NCBI GenBank assembly: GCA_904066235.2
Contig: CAJFCV020000006.1
Span: 5,456,001-5,520,000, forward strand
Source: Bursaphelenchus xylophilus
Taxonomy: Eukaryota; Nematoda; Chromadorea; Rhabditida; Aphelenchoididae
Length of the DNA: 64,000 nt
Reading direction: 5' to 3'
Shown: positions 21,801-33,790 of the stretch, piece by piece
Layout of the letters: each line of letters begins with the position of its first letter
How positions within the stretch are numbered: position 1 is the stretch's first letter
The notes under the pieces: model-generated
The model's input: only the letters and a program-made list of their open reading frames with translations
What the model was told of the DNA's origin: nothing
Databases searched by the model: none
Program-made: the position numbers and the translations under genes

Positions 21801-24800
21801 TATTGAAGAGTATTCTAATAATTGAAGTTGAATGTTTACCCGCTCTGGACACATTGGAAACCTTGCGGGCAATTGTCATCATCCGGGAGACAAGCGACAT
21901 GAGAGTCTGAGCCTGGGATAACATAAGGCAATCTGTTGCTAGGACATTGAGCCGTGGAACTACAACAGATATGCTCTCCGGTTGAGGAAATCACGCAAGA
22001 AGAACCCTCAGGGCAAGAGTTGATCGAAGTGGGAGAGCAGGCCTAAAATAAAACAAATGAAAAAAGATTGACTGGATACAAGCTGCACATAATTTTAAAA
22101 CCCACCTGATTCCCTTCCTTGGTCAAGAACGGGGTCATACCTCGAGGGCATTCGCCAAGTTTATGGACGCATTGTTGTTGGCATGATTCTCTATCCGCAA
22201 AACGATTCGTCGTTCCTCCACATCCACTGTACATGAAAGGCATACAGACCTCGTCGTGGCTGTCATAATACCAGAAGGTTCCGGGCTTCTGTGCCAAACA
22301 AGTGTGTCCAATACTCTTCGGGGCGTTACAAGAAGTCTCGGCATGGGGACAACAGTATCCTTTGGTGTTACACCAACTTCCTTTTGGACAAGGAACATTC
22401 GGGGCACATCTCTTTACATATTCTCCATCTTCGGACATGGGAGCGACTCCATTACAAGCTAAAATAAAAGGAAATCAAGAGGCTTTCCCATGTTTTGAAC
22501 AATGAGCTCATCATATGTCATTTTCTTACCATTGAGAGCTGTTGCTTGGCAGGATTGCTGGCAATCTTCCTTGGTAATGAAGTTATTTCCACTTCCTCCA
22601 CACCCATAATATTGATATGGCTCACATCTTCCGCTCTCGGCGTTGTAACGATATCTCTGGATGGTCATAAAGGTACCAAAACATGCTTCTCCGGCAGTCG
22701 GCTGGTCTCGACATAAAGCTTCTAAAAGCGAATTTCGTTAAAAGGCTGAAAAATAGCCTTATTTCTCTCGCAATTTTTTGTTCATTCGGAAAAAGCGTTT
22801 TTTTTTCTTCCGAAAGAAAAGCAAAAAAGAAAGGGCTTCCGAGCGTGAGCAGCGTGGCGCAGTGGAAGCGTGCTGGGCCCATAACCCAGAGGTCGGTGGA
22901 TCGAAACCACTCGCTGCTAATCTTTTTATTTTTACTCCTTCTTGTAATATTTGTGTTGTTGTTGTGATTGAAATGTTATGACTTACCCTTATTTGAGCAA
23001 CAGATGTAACTAGCTCCAAACAGAGGTTGTAGACAAGAGTAATGAGATGGGCAAGAGTCCGAGGCTGATGGTGAACAGGTTGCAATAGCTGGGCCGGCCT
23101 TCAATCCCCGGCCGGATGGACATTGATTGTCCAAGCAGAAGCCCTCACACTGTTCTAGCGAGTCAAAGTTGTTCGAGTTTCCTCCACATTGACTGTATTG
23201 GAAGGCTCGGCAAGATCCAGTGGATTGGTCAAAGTAGTAACGAGTGGTCGCGGGGATTCCGCTGGCTGCACATTGACGTCCAGAGTCACGAGGCTGATTG
23301 CAAACATGTTCTGAAAGACTGTGATTACAAGTTTGAAGCTTTAATGTCAAGGAGTTTTGAGGTATTCTTACCAGGAGCTGGGCAGCAATATTGAGCGCCG
23401 TTATTGGTGACGCACTGGTAGTTATTCGGGCATGGGTTCTTGTCCGAACAAGAGGTGATCCCTCCCAATGGCTGACCAGTCGGACACATTCCTAAAGTTT
23501 TGTTGTTAGAATAGCCTGTGGGCATTATTGATTGTTTCACCATCAGCTTTGTTGCCAGTAATCGCACTGTAAGGAAATTACAAAATTTAGCCTTCACCAA
23601 GTGAAAATTGGTCACTCGTGAGAGACAGCACAGGAAGAACACACAATTACAGTGCAAATACCAGTATTAACATCAAGAAATCAGCAATTTCATACATGAT
23701 GACGTTACGCGACCACATCAATCACTCGTGTACAATGTAATGATTGATACTCACCTTTGGTTGGGCAACAACGCCCATTCCGACAGCTATGCCCATTGGG
23801 ACATGGATTCGAAGCCGAGCAAGGATTGGGTTGGGGCAATGGAGGATCGCCTCCACAGACATCTGATGGGGAAGTTGAGGTGTCAGAGCAACAGACGGCT
23901 GTGTTGAACATTGAACTGCGAGTACAGACAAACCCATTTGGACAGGTACTACAACAATTACAGATTAATCCAAATTATCACCAGTTTCCGTAACACTCAC
24001 CTTGGATCAGCCAAATTACATTGAACATGGCTTCCACTGTTGGGATTTACGTATCCCGCCGAGTTCAGAGGGCATCCATAGTCTCTTCCACAACATCTCG
24101 TCAGACTTCCACCCACCAGATTACAGCCAAATCCAATGGGGCAACTCCCAGGAGTATTTAGAGCACAGGCATGGGGGATTCCAGTCAAAGGCTCGAAGAA
24201 AGTGACCTGATTACCCGCGCAAAGAATACTGTCTTGGATGCTGGGCTCCACCGTGTGCTGACAACAGTAGGAGGTACCAGTCCGGGAATACAAAATACAG
24301 GCGTAGCCTAAAATATTATTTTTGGGATTTGATGCCAAGTATAATATGCTGATAACTAAACATCTGATTTTCAGATTTCCTTAAAATTTTTCACGCTTTC
24401 TAATAAATAATAGTGCCAAGTTACATTAACATTTGCACAACAAATTTCGAGAAATTTCCATTATATTCCACACGACCTACCGTCTGGACAGCTGGGAATT
24501 TGAGGGTTGCAAGCGACCGGTGCACCCAATTTGGTCAAAGGTACCCCTCCACTACAAATGTCGTCTGGAGCTTGGAATTGAGGCTGTAGGAAAGGATCAA
24601 CTTCATCTACAGCATCTTTCAGAGGTTCGTCCCTTGCGGGCTCATCTTTGACGGGGATCTTTGGGGGAGGTGTGTTTTTATTCAAATTCTCAAAATCGCA
24701 ATCTCCTTTTGTCGCATTAAACTCCTTGCCTGAGGGGCAATCACGTTTTGCTAACGTGCTAAAATCAATTTGCATTAGTATCAAGTGCAGTACATTCAAA

Positions 24801-25006
24801 GTGTAACATCAAACCCCCCTTACCCGTCTGTATTACAGTAAAAGTAACTGGTTTTGCTCTCTGGATTCTCTTTCCGTCGAAATTCCTTGGGATCGCATTC
24901 TGTGGCTGTCGCAAAACCCACATATATTAGCTGAAATTACAGTAATCCTTCGTGTTAATCAAAGACCTACCAATATCAGGACATGACCCCTTATCCTGAG
25001 CATCCT
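18875..25006 (-). CDS. Large secreted multidomain protein: lustrin-type repeats, three Kunitz domains, EB module (5' end unresolved)
   Basis: Sixteen exons from 25006 down to the TAA at 18875 join in phase, giving at least 1518 residues. Most of it is repeats of about 45 residues, C..G.P....C..........CP.GY.C.......CC, as in lustrin cysteine-rich domains. Three Kunitz domains with six Cys lie at about residues 341-397 (22987-23310), 448-508 (22530-22721) and 548-605 (22106-22458). A Pro/Asn/Met-rich stretch (19658-20242) is followed by an EB-like region with VFMDSVDE and an acidic tail. The residue after the second Cys of each Kunitz domain (P1) is Ala, Phe and Leu, not Lys/Arg. Similar nematode proteins are secreted protease-inhibitor-like or cuticle proteins. 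The first mapped exon starts phase 1 with EDAQDKGSCPD; the signal-peptide exon upstream was not identified with confidence. The stretch GSKIALTIVFTLLFTLF, ending near 25026, is a candidate but is not linked by a proper splice. Confidence 0.85.
22848..22919 (+). tRNA. tRNA-Met initiator (CAT anticodon), inside an intron of the opposite strand
   Basis: The 72 bases fold as a full cloverleaf: acceptor arm AGCAGCG/CGCTGCT with discriminator A, A-box TGGCGCAGTGG, anticodon arm CTGGGCCCATAACCCAG with anticodon CAT, and B-box-type GGATCGAAACC. The A1-T72-type end pair, the three G-C pairs in the anticodon stem and GATCGAAA in the T loop in place of GTTCGA mark the eukaryotic initiator type. A T-run from 22922 can stop RNA polymerase III. 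It sits in the 265-base intron 22722-22986 of the Kunitz gene. Confidence 0.97.
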
Positions 25007-26957
25007 CTGAAAGCAATTGAAATAGTCAAAAAAGTGTAAAAAGTAATGTAAATACAATAGTTAACGCGATTTTGGAACCAGAATTAGGGACTGGACTTCC
25101 GTCCGCGCAGTGCAAGGGAAATGGATGGACAAATAGAAAGAGCGACTCCGGAAGATGACCGGAGACTTCTGAAGTCAAATATTCAAGTTCGCGGGGTACG
25201 GGACGACGTCGGATCTCACTTTCATCCATTATATTGTCATAGGCACTGAGATAGAAAATTCGAGGTTTGTCGGTAAATAAGTGCAATACTTGTCAAAAAA
25301 AGGTTTAGCCATTTTTTTCCTGCTAACCTGTAGGCTATTTTCAGGTGTCTCCAATGCGAATTCGTATCTCCTTGACCCCTGAAACAACGATAATATCGAA
25401 TTTCCCAGATCAGAATCGGGAAAGTATCGGGTTGCAGTAGAAGTTTCTACAAAAAGTGAAAACTCAAACTGATGACTAACCGAGTAGTGACCAGGAGATC
25501 ATTAAAGGTTGTTTTGAAATATTATAATAACTTTTGGCGATGGCCACTCCCGGTCTGAAAAAAGGTCGAGAGTGCGCGAAAGGGCCTTAAGCAAACAGAA
25601 GCTCAGACTTGGGGATAAAAATAAAGACGGCGTGGTGTTTTTGAAGACGATTGGAGGGAGAGGCGGGGATCGGTCAACTTTCTAAATTGCACTTGACACT
25701 AGAAGAAGATATTTAAATTGGAATTTTTTGGATGAGGAAAGGTGATATAAAATGGTCCGAGAATGATTGATAACTCTAAGAGAAGGTTTCTGTTTGGGTT
25801 TAGCCTCATGCAAAGTATAGCAGCAAAAAGAATAGCGATTTTTTGAAGGAAAGATGGAATAAATTTAAAAATTCAATTTTTGTCATCATGGCTACAGTAA
25901 TCCTTTTTTTATAATACGAGAATTAAAGGCTGGAGTTTCGTCCACCGAGTCTATACATACCTTTTATTTATTGGTCACCGATTTCGTCAAGAACAATAGA
26001 AATCAGTAGGTCCTCTCTACCGTAACCCTCTTCCTTGCTCAAGTCCCAAATTACTCTACTTTTTGGTCCCACCACCGCCTCGAAATACAAGCTCATCTGC
26101 TAACCGGCTCGCTGACTGACCTCTTGAACCACCTCCAGCTCCCCTCTTTAAAGTATTTGACAGTAATTAACTTTTTTCGCCCCGGAAAGTGCGAAAACCG
26201 CGCGGAACAGCGGCCGCGACCAAATCCGCTTCCAATTTCAAAACTCTTTTTTGGTTTTGTTTTTAGCGTTCAGAAATGGGGACCAGTTGAGAGGTCGGTC
26301 GTGCGAGGCTGATTAGCTAATTGGAGGGCCTAAGGGCTCGGCTTTGTTTGATCAAGTTTTCATATGTTTGGCGATGGATTCGTTCAGTCCGGGAGATCAA
26401 TCGGGAACGGGGTCTGCAAAGGAGGAGCTGATCTGCATGGAGAGAATCAAAAATTAACCCAAAGTGCAGGTGCTTGGCTGAACTCCAAAACATGGGATGC
26501 TAACAGCACAAGTTTGTATATAAGAGCATTTACAAAAGAAAAAAAAATGGCTAGATTTGTACATTCTATACAAAAAATGCGAAAATCGTACAAAGAAACA
26601 AGTAAATATAAGATCTTCACAACAAATGATGTCATTATCGATGGCCTTATTTTTGTTCTCAGCAGAGATCCTTTCGTATTTTAACTTGTTAATTTTCTTC
26701 TTTATCGTAGTCTCTTTAGCTCCGAGGATTTTCTGCTTTTTGTCGGCGAAATTTTTATTTTTAGCGATTCACTTCAAACTGATCAGATTAAATATAACCC
26801 CTCCGGCAACAAGATTTGTTTGTTTTTGCAATGAGTCATTCGACAAACCGAACACCAATTTCATTGCAATTCGGGGTTTTGCAAAGAAATCTTTAAAAAG
26901 TAGTCATTCAGATCATAAAAATTTATTTCGAATTCGAATACACTTTGCAATTATTGT
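25007..26957. other. Region upstream of the Kunitz gene and downstream of the CIMIP2-like gene
   Basis: The missing 5' exon(s) of the Kunitz gene should lie here. A minus frame 25286-25026 contains a hydrophobic stretch but no matching phase-1 donor. The plus frames 26364-26684 and 26557-26961 look like chance ORFs in AT-rich DNA. CTACAGTAATCC-like short motifs occur near 24945 and 25893. Confidence 0.4.
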
Positions 26958-29196
26958 TTAGTTTTGAGATTTTGAAGTCTTGGGTGTCCGATTGGACCGT
27001 TGAGATCTCTGATTGCGTTGGGAACGCTGAGTTTTGGGCTGATCGAAGGTGGAATTAAAGGAATCGCGAAGACTTTGCTGAAGTTTCCGAGATTCTTTGG
27101 CCGTATCCGAGAAGTTTTTGCCAATGCCAAGCCGATGGAGGTCTGAAATATTCAAATTTAATCCAAAAAATTATTGAATTTCTCATGGAGAATATCATTT
27201 ACCCATCATATGGCCGGTATATCCAGGTGCGGGTGTTCCGTTTCCGTAATATCCTTGGTTGACTTCGGATTCGACAGCATCCGCAGCTTCTCGCGGCTAA
27301 AATATGCAATGTATGAGATGTATTATTATATTAATCATGACAGTTGATAATAAAACATACTGGTTCTCCCGTATTGGGTATGTTATTTCTTTCCCGATGC
27401 CTCCGAATATTCCTCAAAGCCTGTCCTTCACTCCACCATCCACTGCCCGCTCCATTTAATGCGTCATAATCTGGGGGGATATTCAAATTGGCCGCCCCTC
27501 TTCGGGTATCTAAACATTGCAAAATTTGTTAAATTCATGATGGGATATCCTCGGATTTGTTTGAAATTTGGCTTGTTAACGCTTGCTAGGACAGATATCA
27601 ACTGCTGAGAATTTGGTTCATCCATTACAAAGGAGAGTCAAAGTATTGTGCGATTTCAGGCAAGAGAGTACGGAAATTGGGGAGACGCGGCCGGAGAAAA
27701 ATATTTTTTCGATAAATTTGTATAATTAAAAAGAAACATTGCGGTTCGTTATATATAATATATAAATATATTATTAAAACAGATTCCCAACTTTTAATTG
27801 TTTTATCCAAGACTAACATGCCATTTTCTAAAGTCATCCCTCTTACCGCGCGGAGTTTTTGGTTCCGATCTGGCTCTTTTACTCCGAGATGTCCTCGACG
27901 CCCTCGATCCTGCTGATCTCCTTGTTCGGGAAGTCCTTCTCCCAGTCCTCCCATTCCCATCTTCATCATGAATACTTAGCCTGTCTGTGTTATTGGCAAG
28001 ATCGTGGACTGAGCGGCTTCGGGAAGGGGGCTGGTTCTGGTTTACTGCAAGCAACAGGTTTACGACCTTTGGATAAGTTTTTTCTGTTGATTTGGGCTTA
28101 TTCAACAAGTAGCAAGAACATTGTAGAGGTGACTCAAAAGGCTTGAAAGAAGCTTTTATAGTTTGTAGAGTACTTGAAATGCTTCGCAACCAAGAAATCT
28201 CTTCCTCGCGGCTTATTTCGCAACTTTAAAAAGTCGAAATTTGGCAAAAACCCTCTTCGGTTATGTGGAAAGATAGTGAGAATAAATCAAATTTGCATTA
28301 CGTAATAGTATTTTTCTTACCATTTAGCATACTCGGATGTACAGGTATCTGAAGGCTGGCTGATGAGGCATCCAATGCGGGAACGAATTGGACGGGGATT
28401 TGAAAGACGGGGCCATTCATTGTTGTGTTTAAAGTATTCATTGCCTGCGGGTATTGGGATTGGGCTTGTTGTGAGAGCTGACTGTGCGAGGTCTGGCCAT
28501 TCCTCTGACTGCCACGACTTCCTCGAGTTTGCCGGGTTTGCCTCTAAAATATTGCGTTGAGATGTATAACGGATCAGTCGTTCGCCAAAAAAAACGACAG
28601 AGGAGGTAATACGGCTAAAGTCTGTCAAATTTGCTATTGGACCCTTCGTTGTAGAGAGAGTCCTTTCCGATTTCAGTTTATTGTAGCAGTTTAGACTTTT
28701 CAAACTGGCCTCAAAAAAGAATAAAAATATGTGAAAGGTGAGCCTCTGAGCAACTTACTCCCTCCGTGACCACAGGATTCCCTTCCGAATCGTATTGGTA
28801 ATTTATTGATGCTGCTCCGGTTAAGGCTTCTGTCGGCTCGGCATGCTCAAGTAATGTTCGGCTAAAATGGAAAAGCATTACTCATTCAGATAAAAAACTC
28901 AATTGTTAGATTGGGTGGGTATGCGGAAGCCCATAGGCAATCTATAACACCTTTTATAACCGCTCTTGGAACTCCAACATTGCCAAGAAGCCGCTCCCTT
29001 TCCATTCAGCCCCTTTATTCTCTGAAACAATGTCGGCGTCTTACCTTGGAGATTTGGCGGACCGCGCGGTGAAGGCGCCTGTCCCATCGTGGCCGCGAAA
29101 GTACCGTTGGCCCACCAGAAACTTGTCGCCCGGCTTGTGGCCCATGTAGCCGGTGATCGGGGAACTCTGCCGATACGACGCACCCAAATCATTCAT
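26958..29196 (-). CDS. Protein with GYTGH-type motifs, likely ciliary microtubule inner protein 2 (FAM166/UPF0605) family
   Basis: Seven exons (29196-29045, 28861-28759, 28543-28321, 28044-27847, 27509-27361, 27296-27203, 27142-26958) join in phase to 367 residues. The N-terminus reads MNDLGASYRQSSPITGYMGHKPGDKF, and APGYTGHMMG occurs near residues 295-305. GYTGH plus Pro/Gly near a KF/F-G turn is the hallmark of the CIMIP2 family, which binds inside doublet microtubules of cilia. Between the two motifs lie a Gln/Ser-rich part and a strongly basic Arg/Ser-rich region (TGRRTSRTRRSAGSRAS). The C-terminus is basic with QRSQRNQRSQRSNRT. In nematodes only sensory neurons are ciliated, so expression there would be expected. 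The family call rests on short motifs, so it is moderate. Confidence 0.6.
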
Positions 29197-29921
29197 CCTC
29201 GATAAATGCAGGCCGAGGATATGGGTTTCGGAAGAAGGGGGAGAAAATAGAAAATTCAGAGGCTCGTAGCAACCGAAGAAGAGAAAGAAATCGAGAGTAC
29301 TAAAAAGGGACGGGAGGAAACACCTAACTACTATATACTACCATCTTTTTACGATTCCGAGACCACCGAAAAAAGTTGTGAGCATGGCTGACAAAGGGCT
29401 GATGAGGACGAACAGAGGTGTTCAGAATTCATAAACAATCGGGAAAACGGCGTGTTTGATGAAAATTGGAGGGTATTGTTTTTTGATGGAAATAATAAAT
29501 AGAAGTAAAAATTCCGAAGGGGAGTTCCAATAGCGTAACAATTTCGGCGCGGGAATACCGACGACGTTTTGAAAGTACTAGCTAAAAGTCTCGTGTCTGT
29601 TTTATAAAATGCTAATCTCTATCTGTGCCAAGTTTAATCGTAGGATATGATTTGCACTTCAAGTTCTTCCCCTTTTATTTAGAAGACATCGAGAATGGAG
29701 TGCAATGTCAAAGAGAAGCCAACATAATCCTTATTTTCTACTCTGGAATATTGCAAATCTTTCGTTATATTTCAATGTTCTGGCAGCTGCTTATTTATTC
29801 GGTTTCCGGATGATTATAGCCCCAGGAACTTGCTCACCCCCTCCTCGCCCAATTTCACACTTTCAATGCCGCGAGTGCAAATGTTCTCTATTAAAAACCT
29901 GGTTTATTGTAAAAATACTTG
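29197..29921. other. Intergenic region, no gene seen
   Basis: This contains the promoter side of the CIMIP2-like gene and the 3' end of the first transporter gene. Plus-strand frames in 29625-30198 overlap the transporter tail in antisense and have no splice context. Confidence 0.5.
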
Positions 29922-31758
29922 TCAAGAGACCGTAAAACAAGTGGATTTGTCATTGCCGAGTTTCCCGAACCTTTCAGAGTTGAAGGTAAGGCCGTTTAGA
30001 GAAGTATTCTTGCAAGAAGATGACTCAACGGAGTCCGAATCTGAGGTATCCTGGCTGGAAGAGGAAGAGGAAGTTTCTGTCCGTTTTATTGCGTCCAGAC
30101 GTTTGAGGAAGATTAGAAATGGAGCGAAGAGCAGGTTCAGGCCGCTCATGAAGAACATTGTGCTAAAATTATGTTGTTTATATTGGCAAGGCCCATAAGA
30201 ACTTACTACTGAAATCCAAAGAATTTGACAAACGGTCCCGCAATGAATGGCCCCACTCCAAAGGCCACACAAACTGCTGAATCTCCAATCGCATAGACCG
30301 ACCCATAGGCCGAAGAATGTCGCTTGTCAACCACAGCCCCAAGCATCGGGAACATGGTAGAGTCGACCATCCCCACTCCAACTCCGGTCAATCCAATGGG
30401 GACAATCAGATAATAAACATTGGGGCAAAACGGAACAGAGATACCCGCAATTCCACAGATAATCAGCCCTAAGATTGTGCACTTCCATCTCCCATATTTG
30501 TAGGTCAAGGCTCCCAAAAATTGAGTGTTAATTAAATAGCCGAGAGTCTGAGGGAAGAAGACCAGGCCTTGGACAACTGAAGAAGAATCCCATCTTTCAA
30601 TCATCCACAAAGGAAGGGTCGGCTCCATAATGGAAATGGTCATGTTGCTGACGAAAATAGCAACACTTGAAATAATTACGTAGGGATCCAGAAGAAGGGT
30701 CTTCACATTAGTACCCTTAACGTCTTCTCGTTCGATTTTGGGACGGAGCATTATTGCTTGAACACCTAAAAATACAGCATTTTAAAGAAGGTTTGGTACA
30801 AAAAATTTAAGCATGATGAGAAGTGGAAGGAATCTGTCATTTGTGACCTACCTCCGTCAACAATTGTGAGCAATGCCAGAATTCCAAAGGGCAACAAAAG
30901 CCCCCCATAGTGATACAGTACCCCTCCATATAGCGGACCAACTAAGGAACCCAATGCCAATCCGCCTAAGGCCGTTGCTATTGCGCGACCCCTCTCAGAT
31001 TCATCCGTGTACATTTTGGCGATCAGACCAAGACCTGCAATATCATTGGAGGTTCTTGGTTTGAGCTGTCGATATAACAGAAGAAATCTTACCAGCCGTA
31101 GTAGTAAAAGCCGACCCAATTCCTTGGACCGATCTGGCCACAAACATTGTCCAATATTGTTTGCTGAATGCAAATGTTACGGTAGAAATAATCAACAAAA
31201 CAAATCCTGAGGACATTACACTTGAATATCCGATCCTAAAAAAGTCAAATCAGTCTCAAATTTGACTTGACGATTACTGCATTTCCAAGTTATTTATGTA
31301 ACATGATGATCTACCTGTTAGTCAGAGGACCCGCGATTAAATTGAAGACGATCTGGACAATGGATTTGGATCCAAAGAGAGCACCAACTGGAATGCTCGT
31401 CTCAGAGTAAGCGACAGAATTGTTGTCGGCACCATGCTCTTCAATCCACAGTTTGGTCAGATAATCAGGGACAATTGGCACTAAAATTATAGGAGTTATA
31501 TAACACATGACATTTGATATCAGAGAAAATTATAGACAAGAATCTCAATGTTTGAATCGTGATGACAATTACAGTGCTTTAGAAGTTACTGCGTATAAAC
31601 CTACACCATTACAGTACCCTCAACGTACCAACCACCGTTGTGAGCATATAATCGATAACTAAGGCCACATAAATGATAGCAATGACCGTCTTCCGGCTGT
31701 GATTGTTAACCGTAAATTTGGTATTTCTATCATTACTTGGGGCTGCGACCTGAGACAT
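29922..31758 (-). CDS. VMAT/VAChT-like vesicular transporter (SLC18A type), tandem copy 1
   Basis: Six exons (31758-31629, 31480-31315, 31234-31095, 31034-30852, 30765-30207, 30162-29922) give 472 residues with about 12 hydrophobic segments. Family blocks are clear: ALVIDYMLTTVVVPIVPDYL (TM1), LFGSKSIVQ and TNRIGYS (TM2), ARSVQGIGSAF, GLGLIAKMYTDE-ERGRAIATALGGLALG, ISIMEPTLPLWM (TM7), LGYLINTQFLGAL, MVDSTMFPMLG and VYAIGDSAVC (TM10-11). The charged residues used for proton/amine exchange in VMAT2 (D33, K138, E312, D399, D426) all have counterparts. The TM1 motif LLLDNML of known VMAT/VAChT reads VIDYML here. The loop between TM1 and TM2 is short (about 30 residues). The C-terminal tail is Ser-rich and acidic. 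It likely loads an amine-like substrate into vesicles; the substrate is unknown. Confidence 0.88.
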
Positions 31759-33790
31759 GATGGAGTCGTCATAAATATATTCAGTTAGTGAACTGAACTC
31801 AAACTCTTGCTTTCTGAAAAATAAATATGAAGAAAAAGATTGCATAATCTGCATATAATCAGCCCTGACTGACTGCAGGAGATAAGCATAAAAAAGGAAT
31901 TCAAGAGGCCAAGCAGATTGAGGACACGGTAAGCAAAAAGGGAAGCGCTTTGAGTCTTAAAAGTAGTCGGCAAGTAATCGGAAAACACACATTTTCTTTA
32001 AGAATTTATACAAATTCAAAAGATAAATTTCGCCGAAATGAAATATTTGTTTATGGAGATTAGAAATTACAGAGAAATTAGGTTTCGTAAGGTGAAAAGG
32101 ATTGATAAAAAAAAGTTCTCTGGAAATAACTGGCAGTTATGGAACGAGACGTGTGCCTCGACCGGGCCAGGCAACTTTCAAACGAGTTGGGCCTGGCCGA
32201 CCGTCATCGGCCATGTTGAGATTCTTGCCCGGCCTTGCCCGGAAGCCGTGTCTTAACTCAAAAAAACCTTTTGCTTGGAATCGAATATAATGCAAATTAA
32301 AGGGAGTCGTTAGTAAAGAGATGTACAGTCCTAATTGTAAGAGCTTTCGAGCTTATCAGAAAATCAAAAAAAATTTAATCACAATTTAATCCTGGGGTCA
32401 GACTAATGCCTCTAAACCCATGATAAGAACTCTTTCCAGAAAACTTTACAGCCTACCGTAAACATTCCTTATCATTTAAATAAACCTTCGTTCAAACTTT
32501 CTCGATCAATCTATCATTACCGTTCGGTAACTTTTATTGGAGAACATAGCGTTGTAAATTTAAACCAAGCATAATGAATGCTGTTATTGCCCGTGATGAG
32601 CCCAAAAAATATTGTAAAGATGTATAAAAAAAGGGTGGTATCTTATTGTTAGAGGTTGGTAGATAATGATAAAAGACAGTAGAACTAAAATTATGTGCAT
32701 TTGTATGCCTCGAATCTTTTATAGAAGATCTTCCGCATTCTTGACAATAAATTTGGAGAGGAATACAGGCAGGAGATTAGGGAGCAAGGTGCTTCTAGTG
32801 TAGTCATTACATTCAATCAGACAAAAAATAAAAGATAAGTAAAAGCAAAGTATAGAGACCGGCAAAATGTTTGGGCATTTCTCAGAGTTACTGAGGTCTT
32901 CTTTTTGAGACCTTTGTAAGATTCTCGGATTTAAATATATCGGAGGCAACAAGTCCTTTAGAATTGGAAAATTACGGATCGTTTGAAGGTACTGTCATAT
33001 GGTTGCGAAGTAACGAAGGCCAAAAATATTCTTTTCCAGAGAGAAGCGGTAATCAATACCACAATAACATTTGCAAAATTTTGGAAGGCGGAGGAGGAGA
33101 TAACCAGTGTGAGAAAATCCGTTTAAAACTGAGAAGATAAACCGCTTGAGGGCATGGGTTTCTCGAGCTTAAGAAGTGTTTTCGAACGGAAAAATAAAGG
33201 TCACAGAGAGGTCACGAACATCTCGGGACTTGATTTTGATCTGCTCATTAGTTCTTTTCCTTTCAGTTTAAAAAGATTTTTCAAAGTACGAGTTTTTTGG
33301 GCAACTATAGGTTAAATCATACTGTAACCAAGTCACGAGAAATTTGGAAAACAATTCGCTAAACAATTTCTTTACAAAAAACCTTATTCTGGGTCAGAAC
33401 ACTTGCATTTTCCCATCCAGTTTTAATCAGATTGTTTTTAAAAGTCGCAGTTTTAGTTTAATAATTCCTTATATATCGCTGATATCTTTTGTCTGATCAG
33501 ATCGATTGATCTTTTCTCCCAACGCAAACATTGTCGACGATGTATGAAAGTTCCACGGACCTCAGATTGAACTCAATCTTTTTGTTAGACATTTTGAAAA
33601 CAAAATTAAATCAAACCCCGTTCTTTCGCTCGGCGATGACGTGAAAAGTCCGCGATTTATCGAAAAATCATTAAAACGATTATGTTTTCTAACTGATAAC
33701 CCCAGTTTCATAGACAAATTCAACTAGCGAAGTGTCTGTATTGGAAATTTATATGTCACATAATAAATATTTTAATATATTGGAGAGATT
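31759..33790. other. Intergenic region between transporter copies 1 and 2
   Basis: No exon was recognised. A GC-rich island near 32140-32260 stands out from the AT-rich surroundings and contains a strong hairpin (32165-32198). The rest would hold the promoter of copy 1. Confidence 0.5.
32165..32198. repeat. GC-rich hairpin
   Basis: GGCCAGGCAACT, an eight-base loop, then AGTT-GG-GCCTGGCC form a 12-pair stem with a two-base bulge. The surrounding 120 bases repeat GGCC/CCGG words. It may be a structured RNA or a repeat remnant; nothing in the flanks decides. Confidence 0.6.

Noticed and set aside
25026..25286. Signal-peptide exon of the Kunitz gene
   Set aside because: It contains a hydrophobic stretch, but no donor in phase 1 joins it to the exon at 25006, and the stretch is far from a start codon.
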